Assembly: GCA_018268675.1 (NCBI GenBank)
Contig: JAFDWB010000095.1
Coordinates: 62,001 to 126,000, forward strand
From: Actinomycetota bacterium
GTDB lineage: Bacteria; Actinomycetota; Thermoleophilia; Solirubrobacterales; 70-9
Direction of reading: 5' to 3'
Length of the DNA: 64,000 nucleotides
Part shown: positions 8,506 through 17,452 of the stretch, one piece after another
How the letters are laid out: each line of letters begins with the position of its first letter
Position numbering within the stretch: the first letter of the stretch is position 1
Notes under the pieces: model-generated
What the model saw: the letters and a program-made list of their open reading frames with translations, nothing else
Database searches by the model: none
Told to the model about the DNA's origin: nothing
Translations under genes and position numbers: made by a program

Positions 8506-9309
8506 TTGAGCGGGGGACTGCCGCTCCGCCGCGCGCTCGCGCTGGGCATCGTGCAGGGCCCGGCCGAGCTGCTGCCGATCTCCAGCTCCGCCCACATCGT
8601 CCTCGTCCCGTGGCTGCTCGGCTGGGACTGGGACGCGATCGACCCGGAGGTGCGCAAGAGCTTCGAGGTCGCCCTCCACACCGGTGCCGCGGCGGCGCTC
8701 CTGGTCGGCCAGCGACGGCTGATCGCGGAGGAGCTGCGGAGCTTCGACGCCGGCCGGGCACTGCTGCTGGTGCTCTCCTTCGCCCCCGCGGCGGCGGTCG
8801 GCTACGGGTGCGAGCGCCAGATCGAGCAGCGGCTCGGCGGGCCGCGGGCGACCGCCTTCGGCCTGCTCGCCGGGGCGGCGCTGATGGTGCTTGCCGACCG
8901 CCGGCCGCAGTTGCGCGGCCGCGGCGAGGCGCGGCCGATGGACGGCCTGGCGCTCGGCGTCGCCCAGGCCGCGGCGCTCGCGCCGGGGGTGTCGCGCAAC
9001 GGCGTGACCCTGGCCGCCGCGCGCTGGCGCTGCTTCTCGCGGGCCCAGGCGAACCTCCTCTCGCGGACGATCGCCCTGCCGATCATCGTCGGCGCGACCG
9101 GCTTGAAGGGCGCCCGCCTCGCGCGCCGCGGCACCACCCCCGAGCTGCGCAAGACCCTTGCCGTCGGCATCGGTGCCTCGTTCGTCTCCACCCTCGCCTC
9201 CCAGCGCCTGATCGGCCTGGTGGAGCGCGACCGCGCCCTCTGGCCCTACTCGGCGTACCGCGCCGGGCTGGCGGGCCTGGTGCTGGCGAAGCTGCGCCGC
9301 GGCCACTGA
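8506..9309 (+). CDS. uppP: Undecaprenyl-diphosphate phosphatase
   Basis: This BacA/UppP-type membrane phosphatase recycles undecaprenyl pyrophosphate to the monophosphate carrier for peptidoglycan and polysaccharide synthesis. The first conserved block LGIVQGPAELLPISSSAH carries the E and the PISSSAH motif, and the second block VAQAAALAPGVSRNGVT matches the (P/A)GxSRSGxT signature with N in place of the second S. The length of 267 residues is normal. No in-frame ATG or GTG lies upstream before a stop, so TTG 8506 is the best start. The 129-bp gap to the divergent dehydratase gene probably holds both promoters. It serves the adjoining polysaccharide genes and the wall cluster. Confidence 0.9.
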   Translation: MSGGLPLRRALALGIVQGPAELLPISSSAHIVLVPWLLGWDWDAIDPEVRKSFEVALHTGAAAALLVGQRRLIAEELRSFDAGRALLLVLSFAPAAAVGYGCERQIEQRLGGPRATAFGLLAGAALMVLADRRPQLRGRGEARPMDGLALGVAQAAALAPGVSRNGVTLAAARWRCFSRAQANLLSRTIALPIIVGATGLKGARLARRGTTPELRKTLAVGIGASFVSTLASQRLIGLVERDRALWPYSAYRAGLAGLVLAKLRRGH

Positions 9310-9342
9310 CCAAATTCCTGGGCGGCTGAAAGAATCGTCGGC

Positions 9343-10347
9343 GTGAGCGACGCTTACGCACGATCCGGGGTCGACCAGGGCGCCGCCGACGCGGCGGTCG
9401 CCGGGCTGGTGCGGGCGCTGGGGAGAATCGAGCTGGGGCGGCCCTCGGCGCAGGTGCCGCTGCCGGGCCACTACGCGAGCGTGGTCGAGGTGGCGCCGAA
9501 CCTCGGCATCGCGCTCTCCACCGACGGGGTGGGGACGAAGCTGGTGCTCGCCGAAGCGCTCGGCAGGCTCGACACGGTGGGGATCGACTGCGTGGCGATG
9601 AACGTCAACGACGTGATCTGCGTCGGCGCCGAGCCGCTGGCGATGCTCGACTACATCGCGATCGACCGGGCGGACCCGGAGGTGACCGAGGCGATCGGGG
9701 TCGGGCTCGCGCGCGGCGCCACCCTGGCCGGGATCGAGATCCCCGGCGGCGAGCTCGCCCAGCTCGGCGACATGGTCCACGGCGTCGACGTCTCCGGCGC
9801 CTGCTTCGGCACGGTCGCGCTCGACGCGATCGTCGACGGCCGCCGCGTCACCGCGGGCGACTCGATCATCGGCCTCCCCTCCTCCGGCCTGCACTCGAAT
9901 GGATACACGCTGGCGCGGGCGGCGCTCGACGGCCTCGACATGGGCGCCGACCCCGAAGGTCGCCTCGGCCGGCCGCTCGGCGACGCCCTGCTCGAGCCGA
10001 CCGTCATCTATGTCAAGCCGATCGTCGAGCTCCTGCGCTCCGAGGTCGACGTGCGCGGCCTCGCCCACATCACCTCGGGCGGCGTCAACAACCTCCTCCG
10101 CCTGGCCGCGCCGGTCGGCTACGAGATCGACCACCCCCTCCCGGTCCACCCCCTCTTCGAGCTGATCCGCGAGCGCGGCGGCATCGCCGACACGGAGATG
10201 CACGAGGTCTTCAACATGGGCTGCGGCTTCTGCGTCGTCGTCCCCGAGAACGACGAGTCCCGCGCCCTCGACCTCCTCCGCACCCACCATCCGGGCGCCG
10301 CCCGGATCGGCCGCGTCACCGACGACGCGGGGCACGTCGTTCGGTAG
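9343..10347 (+). CDS. purM: Phosphoribosylformylglycinamidine cyclo-ligase
   Basis: PurM (AIR synthetase) closes the imidazole ring in purine biosynthesis, turning FGAM and ATP into AIR. The 334-residue protein shows the family blocks STDGVGTKL, CVAMNVNDVICVGAEPL, GGELAQLGDMV, GLPSSGLHSNGYTLAR, HITSGGVNNLLRL and FNMGCGF, covering both the ATP-binding and the dimer domains. The start is GTG at 9343. No other purine gene is adjacent, so it stands alone after uppP. Immediately after the stop is an 11-bp hairpin (10350-10378) with no T tract, then a repeat-containing intergenic region. Confidence 0.95.
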   Translation: MSDAYARSGVDQGAADAAVAGLVRALGRIELGRPSAQVPLPGHYASVVEVAPNLGIALSTDGVGTKLVLAEALGRLDTVGIDCVAMNVNDVICVGAEPLAMLDYIAIDRADPEVTEAIGVGLARGATLAGIEIPGGELAQLGDMVHGVDVSGACFGTVALDAIVDGRRVTAGDSIIGLPSSGLHSNGYTLARAALDGLDMGADPEGRLGRPLGDALLEPTVIYVKPIVELLRSEVDVRGLAHITSGGVNNLLRLAAPVGYEIDHPLPVHPLFELIRERGGIADTEMHEVFNMGCGFCVVVPENDESRALDLLRTHHPGAARIGRVTDDAGHVVR

Positions 10348-10443
10348 GGCTCGGGGCGCCGGAAGCTGGCGCTCCGAGGCACGAGGGACGGGCCGTGGGA
10401 GAGGGAGGGCCGGCACGACCCACCAGGTGCCCCGCCCGGTGAA

Positions 10444-10598
10444 CGTCACGGTTCCTCCCGTCTTCCTCATGCCTTCCCACCGGTCAAACCTTTGCTGTGG
10501 AGAGAAACTCTCTCTATACGAGAGTAAGGCGCCACAGGTGCCCCGTCGCCGCGGTCAGAGGTCTCCTTCCCCCACGGACCGCTCACGTCCTGGGCGTC
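10444..10598 (+). repeat. Structured repeat B1 in purM/DsbA-like intergenic region
   Basis: The non-coding 10348-10609 region shares two exact blocks with 48698-49163: 22 nt at 10444-10465 (same as 48894-48915) and 17 nt at 10582-10598 (same as 49079-49095). Between them, each copy has a nested stem. Here CTGTGG pairs with CCACAG around an inner CTCTC/GAGAG hairpin with a TATA-type loop. The stem sequences differ from copy B2 while pairing is kept. No open frame in this stretch has recognisable homology. Confidence 0.6.
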
Positions 10599-10609
10599 CG
10601 CCCCCGCCC

Positions 10610-11506
10610 CTACGCGAGCTCCCAGAGCGTCCCCGTCAGCGCCGGCACCGGGTGCAGGCGGTGCTCGACCGCGAGGCGCCAGAGCTCGGCGCGGGTCTCG
10701 ATCGGCTCGGTGCGGGCGAGGAGGTCGACCTCGGGGACGGCCAGGCGGCCGAAGCGGGCGACGGCCTCGAGCGGCGGCAGCTCACCATCGTTGGCCGGGC
10801 GGGCGCCGGCGGCGCGGGCCGCGTCGCGGTAGGCCCGCGCGGGCTGGGCACCGTAGACGCCGTGGCGCACGCCGTCGGCGCCGATGAAGATCGCGGACGG
10901 GAAGCTGAGGCGCTCGTGGCCCTCGGTGACGCTCGTCTTCCCCAGGTCGCGCGCCTCCTGGGGAACCTCGCGGACCTCCTCGAGGTGGGCTTCGAAGGCC
11001 GCCATCGGCGCGGTCGAGTCGAGCGCCGCCTCGAAGGCGTCGACGTCGAGTCCCGCGGGCGCCGCCTCGGCGATCAGCGCGGCGGGCTCGTCGAGCTTGC
11101 GGCGGAAGCAGAGGATGCCTTCGCGAATCCGCCGCAGGTACCGGTAGCCGGCCTCCCAACCCTGCTCGGACGCCGCCTCGACCGCCACGCAGGCCGGGAA
11201 GCTGCTGGAAATGGGGTCATCGGTCCATAGTCGAGGGTCACACGGCATCCCGGTCCGACCGGCTACGTTGAGCCAATGCGCCATCAGATCCGCAAAGCAG
11301 TCGGGGCCGTTGCCGACCCGCGCCTCGCTGTCGCGGTAGGCGGAGCCGAAGTGGCGCGCCAGGCCCCCCATCCCCCAGACGAAGCTGAGCTCGCCCTCGA
11401 ACTCCCACATCAGGCGGCGCAGGGCGGGCTCGGCAGCCCACGACCAGATGCAGGCGGGGTCGGAGTAGTAGCGAACCTCTACGGACACGTGCTCGACAAT
11501 ATTCAC
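10610..11506 (-). CDS. DsbA-family thioredoxin-fold protein with CxxS active site
   Basis: This 298-residue cytoplasmic protein of the DsbA/FrnE/SpxH-like group has no signal peptide. It begins VEVRYYSDPACIWSWAAEP, where the D-P-x-C-x-W-x-W pattern of this group is kept but the second active-site cysteine is serine (C-I-W-S). That argues against dithiol oxidase activity and for a monothiol or adaptor role, as in SpxH/YjbH ClpXP adaptors. The helical insertion (residues about 50-190) and the return to the thioredoxin fold at LSFPSAIFIGADG (the cis-Pro region) are visible. GTG 11506 has a G-rich ribosome-binding site. The gene is divergent from a kinase. Function is not certain. Confidence 0.7.
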   Translation of the reverse strand: MNIVEHVSVEVRYYSDPACIWSWAAEPALRRLMWEFEGELSFVWGMGGLARHFGSAYRDSEARVGNGPDCFADLMAHWLNVAGRTGMPCDPRLWTDDPISSSFPACVAVEAASEQGWEAGYRYLRRIREGILCFRRKLDEPAALIAEAAPAGLDVDAFEAALDSTAPMAAFEAHLEEVREVPQEARDLGKTSVTEGHERLSFPSAIFIGADGVRHGVYGAQPARAYRDAARAAGARPANDGELPPLEAVARFGRLAVPEVDLLARTEPIETRAELWRLAVEHRLHPVPALTGTLWELA

Positions 11507-11538
11507 AGCCGCCCCCCGGCTTCCCCGGCAAGCGCCTG

Positions 11539-13071
11539 ATGGCAGACCGCACACCCACCAGCTCGAAGATGATCGGCACCGTGCTCTCGGGCCGGTACCG
11601 GCTGGAGGCGAAACTCGGCTCGGGGGGGATGTCGACCGTCTACCTGGCTCGCGACACGACGCTCGACCGCCCGGTCGCGGTGAAGGTCATGCACCGGGAG
11701 ATGTCCGAGCAGGCCGATCAGCTCGAGCGCTTCCGCCAGGAGGCCCGCGCGGTCGCCAAGCTCTCCCACCCCAACGTGGTCGCGGTGATCGACGCGGGCG
11801 AGGACGGCGGCTACCCCTACATCGTCTTCGAGTACGTCGAAGGGGAGACGCTGAAGGCGCGGATCAACCGGGTCGGGGCGCTCGACACGCAGGAGGCGCT
11901 CGCCTACGCGATCGAGATCGCGCGCGGCCTCACCGTCGCCCACGCCCGCAACATGGTCCACCGCGACATCAAGCCGCAGAACGTCCTGATCGACGCCGAG
12001 GGGCGCGCCAAGCTCACCGACTTCGGCATCTCCCGCCAGCTCGAGCAGGACGGGATGACCGCCACCGGCCGCGTCCTCGGCACCACCGACTACGTCGCTC
12101 CCGAGCAGGCGATGGGCCGCGGCGCCGACCAGCGCTCCGACATCTACTCGCTCGGCGTCGTGCTCTTCGAGATGTTGACCGGCAGCGTCCCCTTCAAGGC
12201 CGACAGCCAGGTGGGGGTGGCGATGAAACACGTCAACGAGGAGCTCCCCGACGTGCAGGCGGAGCGGCCGGAGCTGTCGGCGGCGACCGCCCTGGTGGTC
12301 GAGCGGGCGACCGCCAAGGACCCCGCCCAGCGTTACGCCGACGTCGGCGAAATGATCGATGACCTCTCGACCGCGCTGGAGGTCGAGGCGGCGCGGGCGG
12401 GCTCGACCACCGGCGAGGCGACCGCCGTGCTGAAGGCCGTCCCCCCGGCCAAACGCAAGCTTCCGGCGGGAACGCGCCTCTCCCGGGGTCTGGTCGCCCT
12501 GGGGCTGCTGATCGCGGCCATCGTCGTCGCGGTCATCCTGATCGACTCGAGCGGCAACACGCCGATCGTCGGCAAGAACGAAAACCCACCCGCGAAGCCC
12601 ACCGCCACCCCGGTGGCGCTCGAATCGGCAACCGCCTACGACCCCGAGGGCGACGGCGTGGAGAACGACGCCGAGGCGAAGAACGTGCTCGACGGCAACG
12701 CCGAAACCTCCTGGTCGACCGAGCACTACGAATCCCAGACCTTCGCCGGGACGAAGACCGGCCCCGACCAGGGCGTCGGGATCTACGTGACCGCCAAAGC
12801 ACCGGTGACGCCCGACAAGTTGGTCATCCGCACGCCCACCCCGGGCTGGAGCACCCAGATCTTCGCCGCCCCCTCAGGTCCGCCCGAAGGAATCGAAGAA
12901 TGGGGCGAACCGATCGCCGAAATCACCAACGTCAACGAGGTCGAAGAAGTGCAGCTCCACCTCGGCGCCGCCGCCAAGTACTTCCTGGTCTGGATCACCA
13001 AGCTCTCCCCCTCGAGCGACCAGGAAGGTCGCTACCAGGTGGAAATCTCCGACATCAAGCTGCTCGAATAG
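11539..13071 (+). CDS. Transmembrane Ser/Thr protein kinase with discoidin-like outer domain
   Basis: This Hanks-type kinase of 510 residues has a kinase domain at about 17-280, with the glycine loop GSGGMSTVY, lysine in VAVKVM, catalytic HRDIKPQN, DFGIS and the activation-loop GTTDYVAPEQ. A membrane helix lies at about 315-336. The outer C-terminal domain has YDPEGDGVENDAEAKNVLDG followed by ETSWST, the pattern of discoidin/F5-8C-like carbohydrate-binding domains. It could therefore sense a wall or extracellular sugar, in contrast to the PASTA kinase 1 kb away. Glutamate codons are almost all GAG in the kinase half and mostly GAA outside. It is convergent with ddl, with only one base between stops. 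Confidence 0.88.
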   Translation: MADRTPTSSKMIGTVLSGRYRLEAKLGSGGMSTVYLARDTTLDRPVAVKVMHREMSEQADQLERFRQEARAVAKLSHPNVVAVIDAGEDGGYPYIVFEYVEGETLKARINRVGALDTQEALAYAIEIARGLTVAHARNMVHRDIKPQNVLIDAEGRAKLTDFGISRQLEQDGMTATGRVLGTTDYVAPEQAMGRGADQRSDIYSLGVVLFEMLTGSVPFKADSQVGVAMKHVNEELPDVQAERPELSAATALVVERATAKDPAQRYADVGEMIDDLSTALEVEAARAGSTTGEATAVLKAVPPAKRKLPAGTRLSRGLVALGLLIAAIVVAVILIDSSGNTPIVGKNENPPAKPTATPVALESATAYDPEGDGVENDAEAKNVLDGNAETSWSTEHYESQTFAGTKTGPDQGVGIYVTAKAPVTPDKLVIRTPTPGWSTQIFAAPSGPPEGIEEWGEPIAEITNVNEVEEVQLHLGAAAKYFLVWITKLSPSSDQEGRYQVEISDIKLLE

Positions 13072-13072
13072 C

Positions 13073-14038
13073 TCAGAACTCGTAGGAGCGGGCGCGGGTG
13101 TGGCGCTCGACGGCGAGGGTGACGAGGCGGTCGCAGAGGGACGGGTAGGCGAGGCCGCCGGCCTCGAGGAGCTTGGCGTAGACGCTGGTCTCGGTGAAGC
13201 CGGGCATGGTGTTGATCTCGTTGACCAGCACGGTGCCGTCGGGCTCGACGAAGAAGTCGCAGCGGGCGAGGCCGGAGCAGCCGGCGAGGGTGAAGACCTG
13301 GGCGGCGAGGGCGCGGACGCGGGCGGTCTCGATCTCCGAGATCGGGGCGGGGACCGCCAGGTCCATGCCGCCCGCCGCGTACTTGGCCTCGTAGTCGTAC
13401 CACTCGGAGTGGGCGAGGATCTCGCCCGGCATCGAGGTCTCGGGGTCCTCGTTGCCGAGCACCGAGCACTCGACCTCGCGGCCGTGGGCGGAGGCCTCGA
13501 CGATGACCCGCGGGTCGTGGCGGAGGGCGGTCTCGACCGCGGAGTCGAGCGCCGCGAGGTCCTCGATCCGGGTGATGCCGACGCTCGAGCCCATCCGCGA
13601 GGGCTTCACCCAGAGCGGCGTCCCGAGCGCGGCGCAGCGCTCCCGCCACCCGTCCTCGCCGACCGCGACGAAGTCGACCTGCGGGATCCCCTGCCCGGCC
13701 AGCAGACGCTTCAGGGTCAGCTTGTCCATGCAGGTAGCCGAGGCGAGGACGTCGGAGCCGACGTAGGGCAGGTCGAGCATCTCCAGCAGCCCCTGGAGGC
13801 TGCCGTCCTCGCCGAAGGCGCCGTGCAGGACCGGGAAGGCGACGTCGACGTCGAGCAGGCCGGCGCCCGGGATCAGGTCCACCGCCGCCCCCTCGGCGCT
13901 CCAGCGCCCGTCGCGGCCGATCCGCACCTCCACCACCTCGTGCCCGGCTTCTTCCAGGCCCTTGATCACCGAGGCGCCCGAGTTGAGCGACACCTCGTGC
14001 TCGGAGGAGCGCCCGCCGGCGAGGACGGCGACCCTCAC
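13073..14038 (-). CDS. ddl: D-alanine--D-alanine ligase (copy 1)
   Basis: This cytoplasmic ATP-grasp ligase makes D-Ala-D-Ala for peptidoglycan precursors. The 321-residue protein shows LAGGRSSEHEVSLNSG at the N-terminus (substrate-binding E and S), HGAFGEDGSLQGLLE, PYVGSDVLASATCMDK, LWVKPSRMGSSVGI and the metal site VLVNEINTMPGFTETS. The start overlaps the pknB stop by 4 bp, so it is the last gene of the phosphatase-FtsW-PBP-PknB operon. A second, diverged paralogue lies at 41247-42182. D-Ala-D-Lac or D-Ala-D-Ser specificity is possible for one of the two but cannot be decided by eye. Confidence 0.93.
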   Translation of the reverse strand: MRVAVLAGGRSSEHEVSLNSGASVIKGLEEAGHEVVEVRIGRDGRWSAEGAAVDLIPGAGLLDVDVAFPVLHGAFGEDGSLQGLLEMLDLPYVGSDVLASATCMDKLTLKRLLAGQGIPQVDFVAVGEDGWRERCAALGTPLWVKPSRMGSSVGITRIEDLAALDSAVETALRHDPRVIVEASAHGREVECSVLGNEDPETSMPGEILAHSEWYDYEAKYAAGGMDLAVPAPISEIETARVRALAAQVFTLAGCSGLARCDFFVEPDGTVLVNEINTMPGFTETSVYAKLLEAGGLAYPSLCDRLVTLAVERHTRARSYEF

Positions 14039-15939
14039 GGTTTTGCGCCTTCGGTTTCGCCTTCGATCGCGCCGGGCACTTCCGGTTCGACTTTCGCGCG
14101 CTTGCCGACGGTCAGCGTCACTTCCGACCCCGGCGCCAGTTCGGTGCCGCCGTGCGGGGACTGGCGGATCACCAGGCCGATCTTTTCTTCGTTGGGAGTT
14201 TCTTCTTCTTCGACCACCGGGGTCAACCCGGCGGCGCGCACGGCTTCGACCGCTTCGCGGCGTTCCTGGCCCACCACCCCCGGCATCTTCTTCATTTCGC
14301 GGCCGGAGGAGACGACGATCCGCACCGTCGCCCCCGGTTCGAGTTCCTGGCCGGCGCTGGGCGTCTGGCGCAGCACGCGGCCGACCTGCTGGCCCGATTC
14401 TTCTTCTTCGACTTCCGGGGTCAGGCCACGGGCGCGGATTTCCTGCACCGCCAGCCGCCGCGGCTTGTCCACCAGCACCGGGACCTTGACCAGCTTCGGC
14501 CCGGTGGAGACGAAGATCGTCACGGTCGAGCCGTGGGTTGCCGTCTTGCCCCCACGCGGTTCGGAGTAGACGACGTCGCCCGCCGGGACCGAGGTGGAGT
14601 TGACGTTTTCCGTCGCCACTTCGAATTCGGCGGCTTCGAGCTTCTTCGTCGCGTCGGCGCGACTCAGGCCGTTGACCTTGGGAATCGCCCCTTCGCCGGG
14701 GCCAGCGCTGATCGTCAGGGTGACCGCCGGCTTCGAGCAGAAGAGGGTCAGGAACGAGCAGTTTTCCTCGGCTTCCCGCGCCGGCGGCGAGGGCAGCGGG
14801 TCCTGCTCGAGCACCGTGCCCGCCGCGACCTGACGGTTGACGGTGAGCGGCGGCTGGTTCACGGTGAAGCCGCGCTGTTCGAGGATTTCTTCGGCCCGCT
14901 GGAGGCTGCGGCCTTCGACGCTCGGCACCTGGGTGGTGGTTTCACGGCTCAACAAGAGGCCGATCAGGGCACCCAGCAGGATCGCCACCAGCGCCGCGAT
15001 GATCCACCAGTTGCGACGCCGTCGGCGCGCCGCGGCGGCGTCTTTCCCGTCCTCCTCGGGCGGCGCGACGACCGGCGGCAGCGCCGCGAAGGACTGCGTC
15101 CCGCGCCCGGCGCCCCCCGGCTCGCGCATCGCCTGGTCGAGCGCGGCGATGAACGCGTCGGCGCTCTGGAAGCGCTGCCCGGGATCCTTCTCCAGCGCCC
15201 GCATGACCACCGCGTCGAGGGCCGGGCTGACCCGCGGCTGGATCGAGCTCGGCCGCTGCGGCATCTGCGAGACCTGTTTCATCGCCACCGCGACCGCCGA
15301 TTCGCCCTCGAACGGGACCCGCCCGGTGAGCGTCTCGTAGAGCATCACGCCGATCGAGTAGAGGTCGGAGACGGCGGTGACTTCGAAGCCCTGCGCCTGC
15401 TCGGGCGAGAGGTAGTGCGGCGACCCCATCACCGAGCCGGTCTGGGTGATCTCCGAGAAGCCGGCGCGGGCGATGCCGAAGTCGGTGACCACGGCTTTCC
15501 CCTCCGGGTCGACGATCACGTTCTGCGGCTTCAGGTCGCGGTGGACGATCCCCTGCCGGTGCGCATACCCCGCCGCCTGCAGGACCTGGCGGATCACCGC
15601 GACCGCCTGCTCGACCGTGATCCCGGAGTCGATCAGCTGCTTCAGCGTCGGCCCTTCCACATACTGCATCGCGATGTAATAGGTGCCCTCCCATTCGCCG
15701 CGGTCGAAGACCGAGACGATGTTCGGGTGCTGCAGCCCCGCCGCCGACTCGGCCTCGCGCTGGAAGCGCATGACGAACTCCCGGTCCTGGGCGAAGCGCC
15801 CGTGCAGGACCTTCAGCGCGACGCGGCGCTGCAGGTGGTCATCCTCGGCGAGCCAGACGTCGGCCATGCCGCCGCCGCCGACCTTCGCCACCACCCGATA
15901 ACGCCCGTCGACGACCGCGCCGACCGCGATCTCAGCCAC
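14035..15939 (-). CDS. pknB: PASTA-domain Ser/Thr protein kinase PknB
   Basis: This membrane kinase coordinates wall growth and division in actinobacteria by sensing muropeptides or lipid II through PASTA repeats. The kinase domain (about 10-270) has VGGGGMADVW, HRDLKPQN, DFGIA and GSPHYLSPEQ. A basic juxtamembrane run (RRRRRNWW) and a helix at about 318-340 follow. Four PASTA repeats begin near VPSVEGRSL, IPKVNGLSR, VPVLVDKPR and MPGVVGQER. Length is 634 residues, as usual. It sits between a class B PBP and ddl, in the conserved order. By my reading about 38 of 40 glutamates outside the membrane use GAA, against about 5 of 21 inside. Confidence 0.95.
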   Translation of the reverse strand: MAEIAVGAVVDGRYRVVAKVGGGGMADVWLAEDDHLQRRVALKVLHGRFAQDREFVMRFQREAESAAGLQHPNIVSVFDRGEWEGTYYIAMQYVEGPTLKQLIDSGITVEQAVAVIRQVLQAAGYAHRQGIVHRDLKPQNVIVDPEGKAVVTDFGIARAGFSEITQTGSVMGSPHYLSPEQAQGFEVTAVSDLYSIGVMLYETLTGRVPFEGESAVAVAMKQVSQMPQRPSSIQPRVSPALDAVVMRALEKDPGQRFQSADAFIAALDQAMREPGGAGRGTQSFAALPPVVAPPEEDGKDAAAARRRRRNWWIIAALVAILLGALIGLLLSRETTTQVPSVEGRSLQRAEEILEQRGFTVNQPPLTVNRQVAAGTVLEQDPLPSPPAREAEENCSFLTLFCSKPAVTLTISAGPGEGAIPKVNGLSRADATKKLEAAEFEVATENVNSTSVPAGDVVYSEPRGGKTATHGSTVTIFVSTGPKLVKVPVLVDKPRRLAVQEIRARGLTPEVEEEESGQQVGRVLRQTPSAGQELEPGATVRIVVSSGREMKKMPGVVGQERREAVEAVRAAGLTPVVEEEETPNEEKIGLVIRQSPHGGTELAPGSEVTLTVGKRAKVEPEVPGAIEGETEGAKP

Positions 15940-15976
15940 GCCGCTCTCCCCTCGCTCTCGGAATCGTCTGACCCAC

Positions 15977-17452
15977 CTATCCCCCCGCCAGGATCGTTTC
16001 CGCCACTTCGCGGAAGATCGGCGCGGCGACGTCGCCGCCGAATTTTTCGGTGCACTCGATCGACACCGCGAGCGCGACCTTCGGGTGGTTCGCCGGGGCG
16101 AAGCCGATGAACCACGCCTGGTTCTGTTCGCTGCCGCCGCCGCACGCTTCGTTGCCGGGCGTTTCCGCGGTGCCGGTCTTGCCCGCCACCGGGACGCCTT
16201 CGATCGCCGCGTTGGTCCCGGTCCCTTCGCGCACCACCCCTTCCATCGCCGTCGTCAGCTCTGCCGCCGTCTTCGGCTTGAGCGGTTCGCTGTACACGCT
16301 CGGCTTCATCCGCTTGGTGACGCTGCCGTCGATGTTCACCACCCGCTTCCAGATCTGCGGCCGCATCAGCTTGCCGTGGTTGGCGACCGCGGCGGCCACC
16401 ATCGCGTCCTGCAGCGGCGTCACCAACAGCCGCTCCTGGCCGATCGCGACGCGGGCCAGGTCGACCGGGTCGTGGCGGGTCAGCATCCGTTCGTTTTCGT
16501 AGTCCCAGAGCCCGCTCGCGAGGACTTCGCTTTCCGGCAGGTCGATCGGCGGCGTCGCGTTGAAGCCAAACTTTTCCATCATCGCGAAGAGCTTTTCCTG
16601 GCCGACTTTCTGACCGAGCTGGGCGAACCAGGTGTTGACCGAGTTGGTCAGCGCGGTGTCGAGGCTGATGTTGCCCCAGCTCTGGTTGTAGTCGTTGGCG
16701 AGTTCGTGGCCTTCGTCGATGATCGAGCCGGGCGCGTTGATCGTCGTTTCCGGGGTGATCACGCCCGATTCGAGCCCCGCCGCGGCGGTCACGACCTTGA
16801 AGGTCGAGCCCGGCGGATAACGGGCGAAGGTCGCCCGGTTGACCAGCGGCGCGTTCGCTTCTTCCGCCTTGGAGTTCAGCCGCTTCCACACCTTTTCGTT
16901 CGACACCGAGTTCGGGTTGTAGGGCGGGTTCGAGGCGAGCACCTTGACCGCCCCGGTGCTCGGTTCGATCGCCACCACGGCGCCATGCCCGGCGCCTTCG
17001 AGTGCGTGCATCGCCACTTCCTGCGCCTTCACGTCGAGGTTGGTGACGATCTGTTCGCCTTCCTGCTTCTGCCCGGTGAGCTGATTGAGGATCGAGCCGA
17101 ATTCCGTTTCTTCGCCGGTCAGTTCGGCGTTGTGGAACTTCTCGAACTCCGACTGCCCGAGTTCCATGAAGCTGTAGCCGATCGGGTGGCCGAACAGGGG
17201 GCCCAGCGGGTAGTGGCGTTCGTAGCGGAGGTTCGAGCCCCGCCCCTTGCGGACCGACTTCGCGATCACGGTGCCGTCGGCGGCGAGGATCCGGCCGCGG
17301 GGGATCTGCTGCTGCTCGAAGAGCGGCCGCCGGTTGGTTTCCTGGGCCTTCAGGTTCTTGGCGTCGAAGACCGACCACCAGGCGGTGAAGCCGACCAGGA
17401 CCGCGAAGAGGACGACGATGAAGCCGAACAGCTTGATGATCTGGCGGTTCAC
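15977..17452 (-). CDS. pbpA: Class B penicillin-binding protein (PbpA type)
   Basis: This monofunctional D,D-transpeptidase cross-links septal or polar peptidoglycan and partners the FtsW/RodA polymerase encoded next to it. One N-terminal anchor helix (residues 8-27) precedes the non-penicillin-binding domain. In the catalytic domain the motifs are PPGSTFKVV (S-x-x-K nucleophile), SVN in LTNSVNTWF (the S-x-N motif), and KTGTAE. The length of 491 residues matches actinobacterial PbpA. The start overlaps the ftsW-like stop by 4 bp, so the two are translationally coupled. A role in elongation rather than division is possible, since PbpA and FtsI are separate in actinobacteria. Confidence 0.92.
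   Translation of the reverse strand: MNRQIIKLFGFIVVLFAVLVGFTAWWSVFDAKNLKAQETNRRPLFEQQQIPRGRILAADGTVIAKSVRKGRGSNLRYERHYPLGPLFGHPIGYSFMELGQSEFEKFHNAELTGEETEFGSILNQLTGQKQEGEQIVTNLDVKAQEVAMHALEGAGHGAVVAIEPSTGAVKVLASNPPYNPNSVSNEKVWKRLNSKAEEANAPLVNRATFARYPPGSTFKVVTAAAGLESGVITPETTINAPGSIIDEGHELANDYNQSWGNISLDTALTNSVNTWFAQLGQKVGQEKLFAMMEKFGFNATPPIDLPESEVLASGLWDYENERMLTRHDPVDLARVAIGQERLLVTPLQDAMVAAAVANHGKLMRPQIWKRVVNIDGSVTKRMKPSVYSEPLKPKTAAELTTAMEGVVREGTGTNAAIEGVPVAGKTGTAETPGNEACGGGSEQNQAWFIGFAPANHPKVALAVSIECTEKFGGDVAAPIFREVAETILAGG

Noticed and set aside
10427-10610. Possible small gene between purM and the DsbA-like gene
   Set aside because: Frames crossing this stretch have no ribosome-binding site or homology, and the shared blocks and stems with 48698-49163 explain it as a non-coding repeat.
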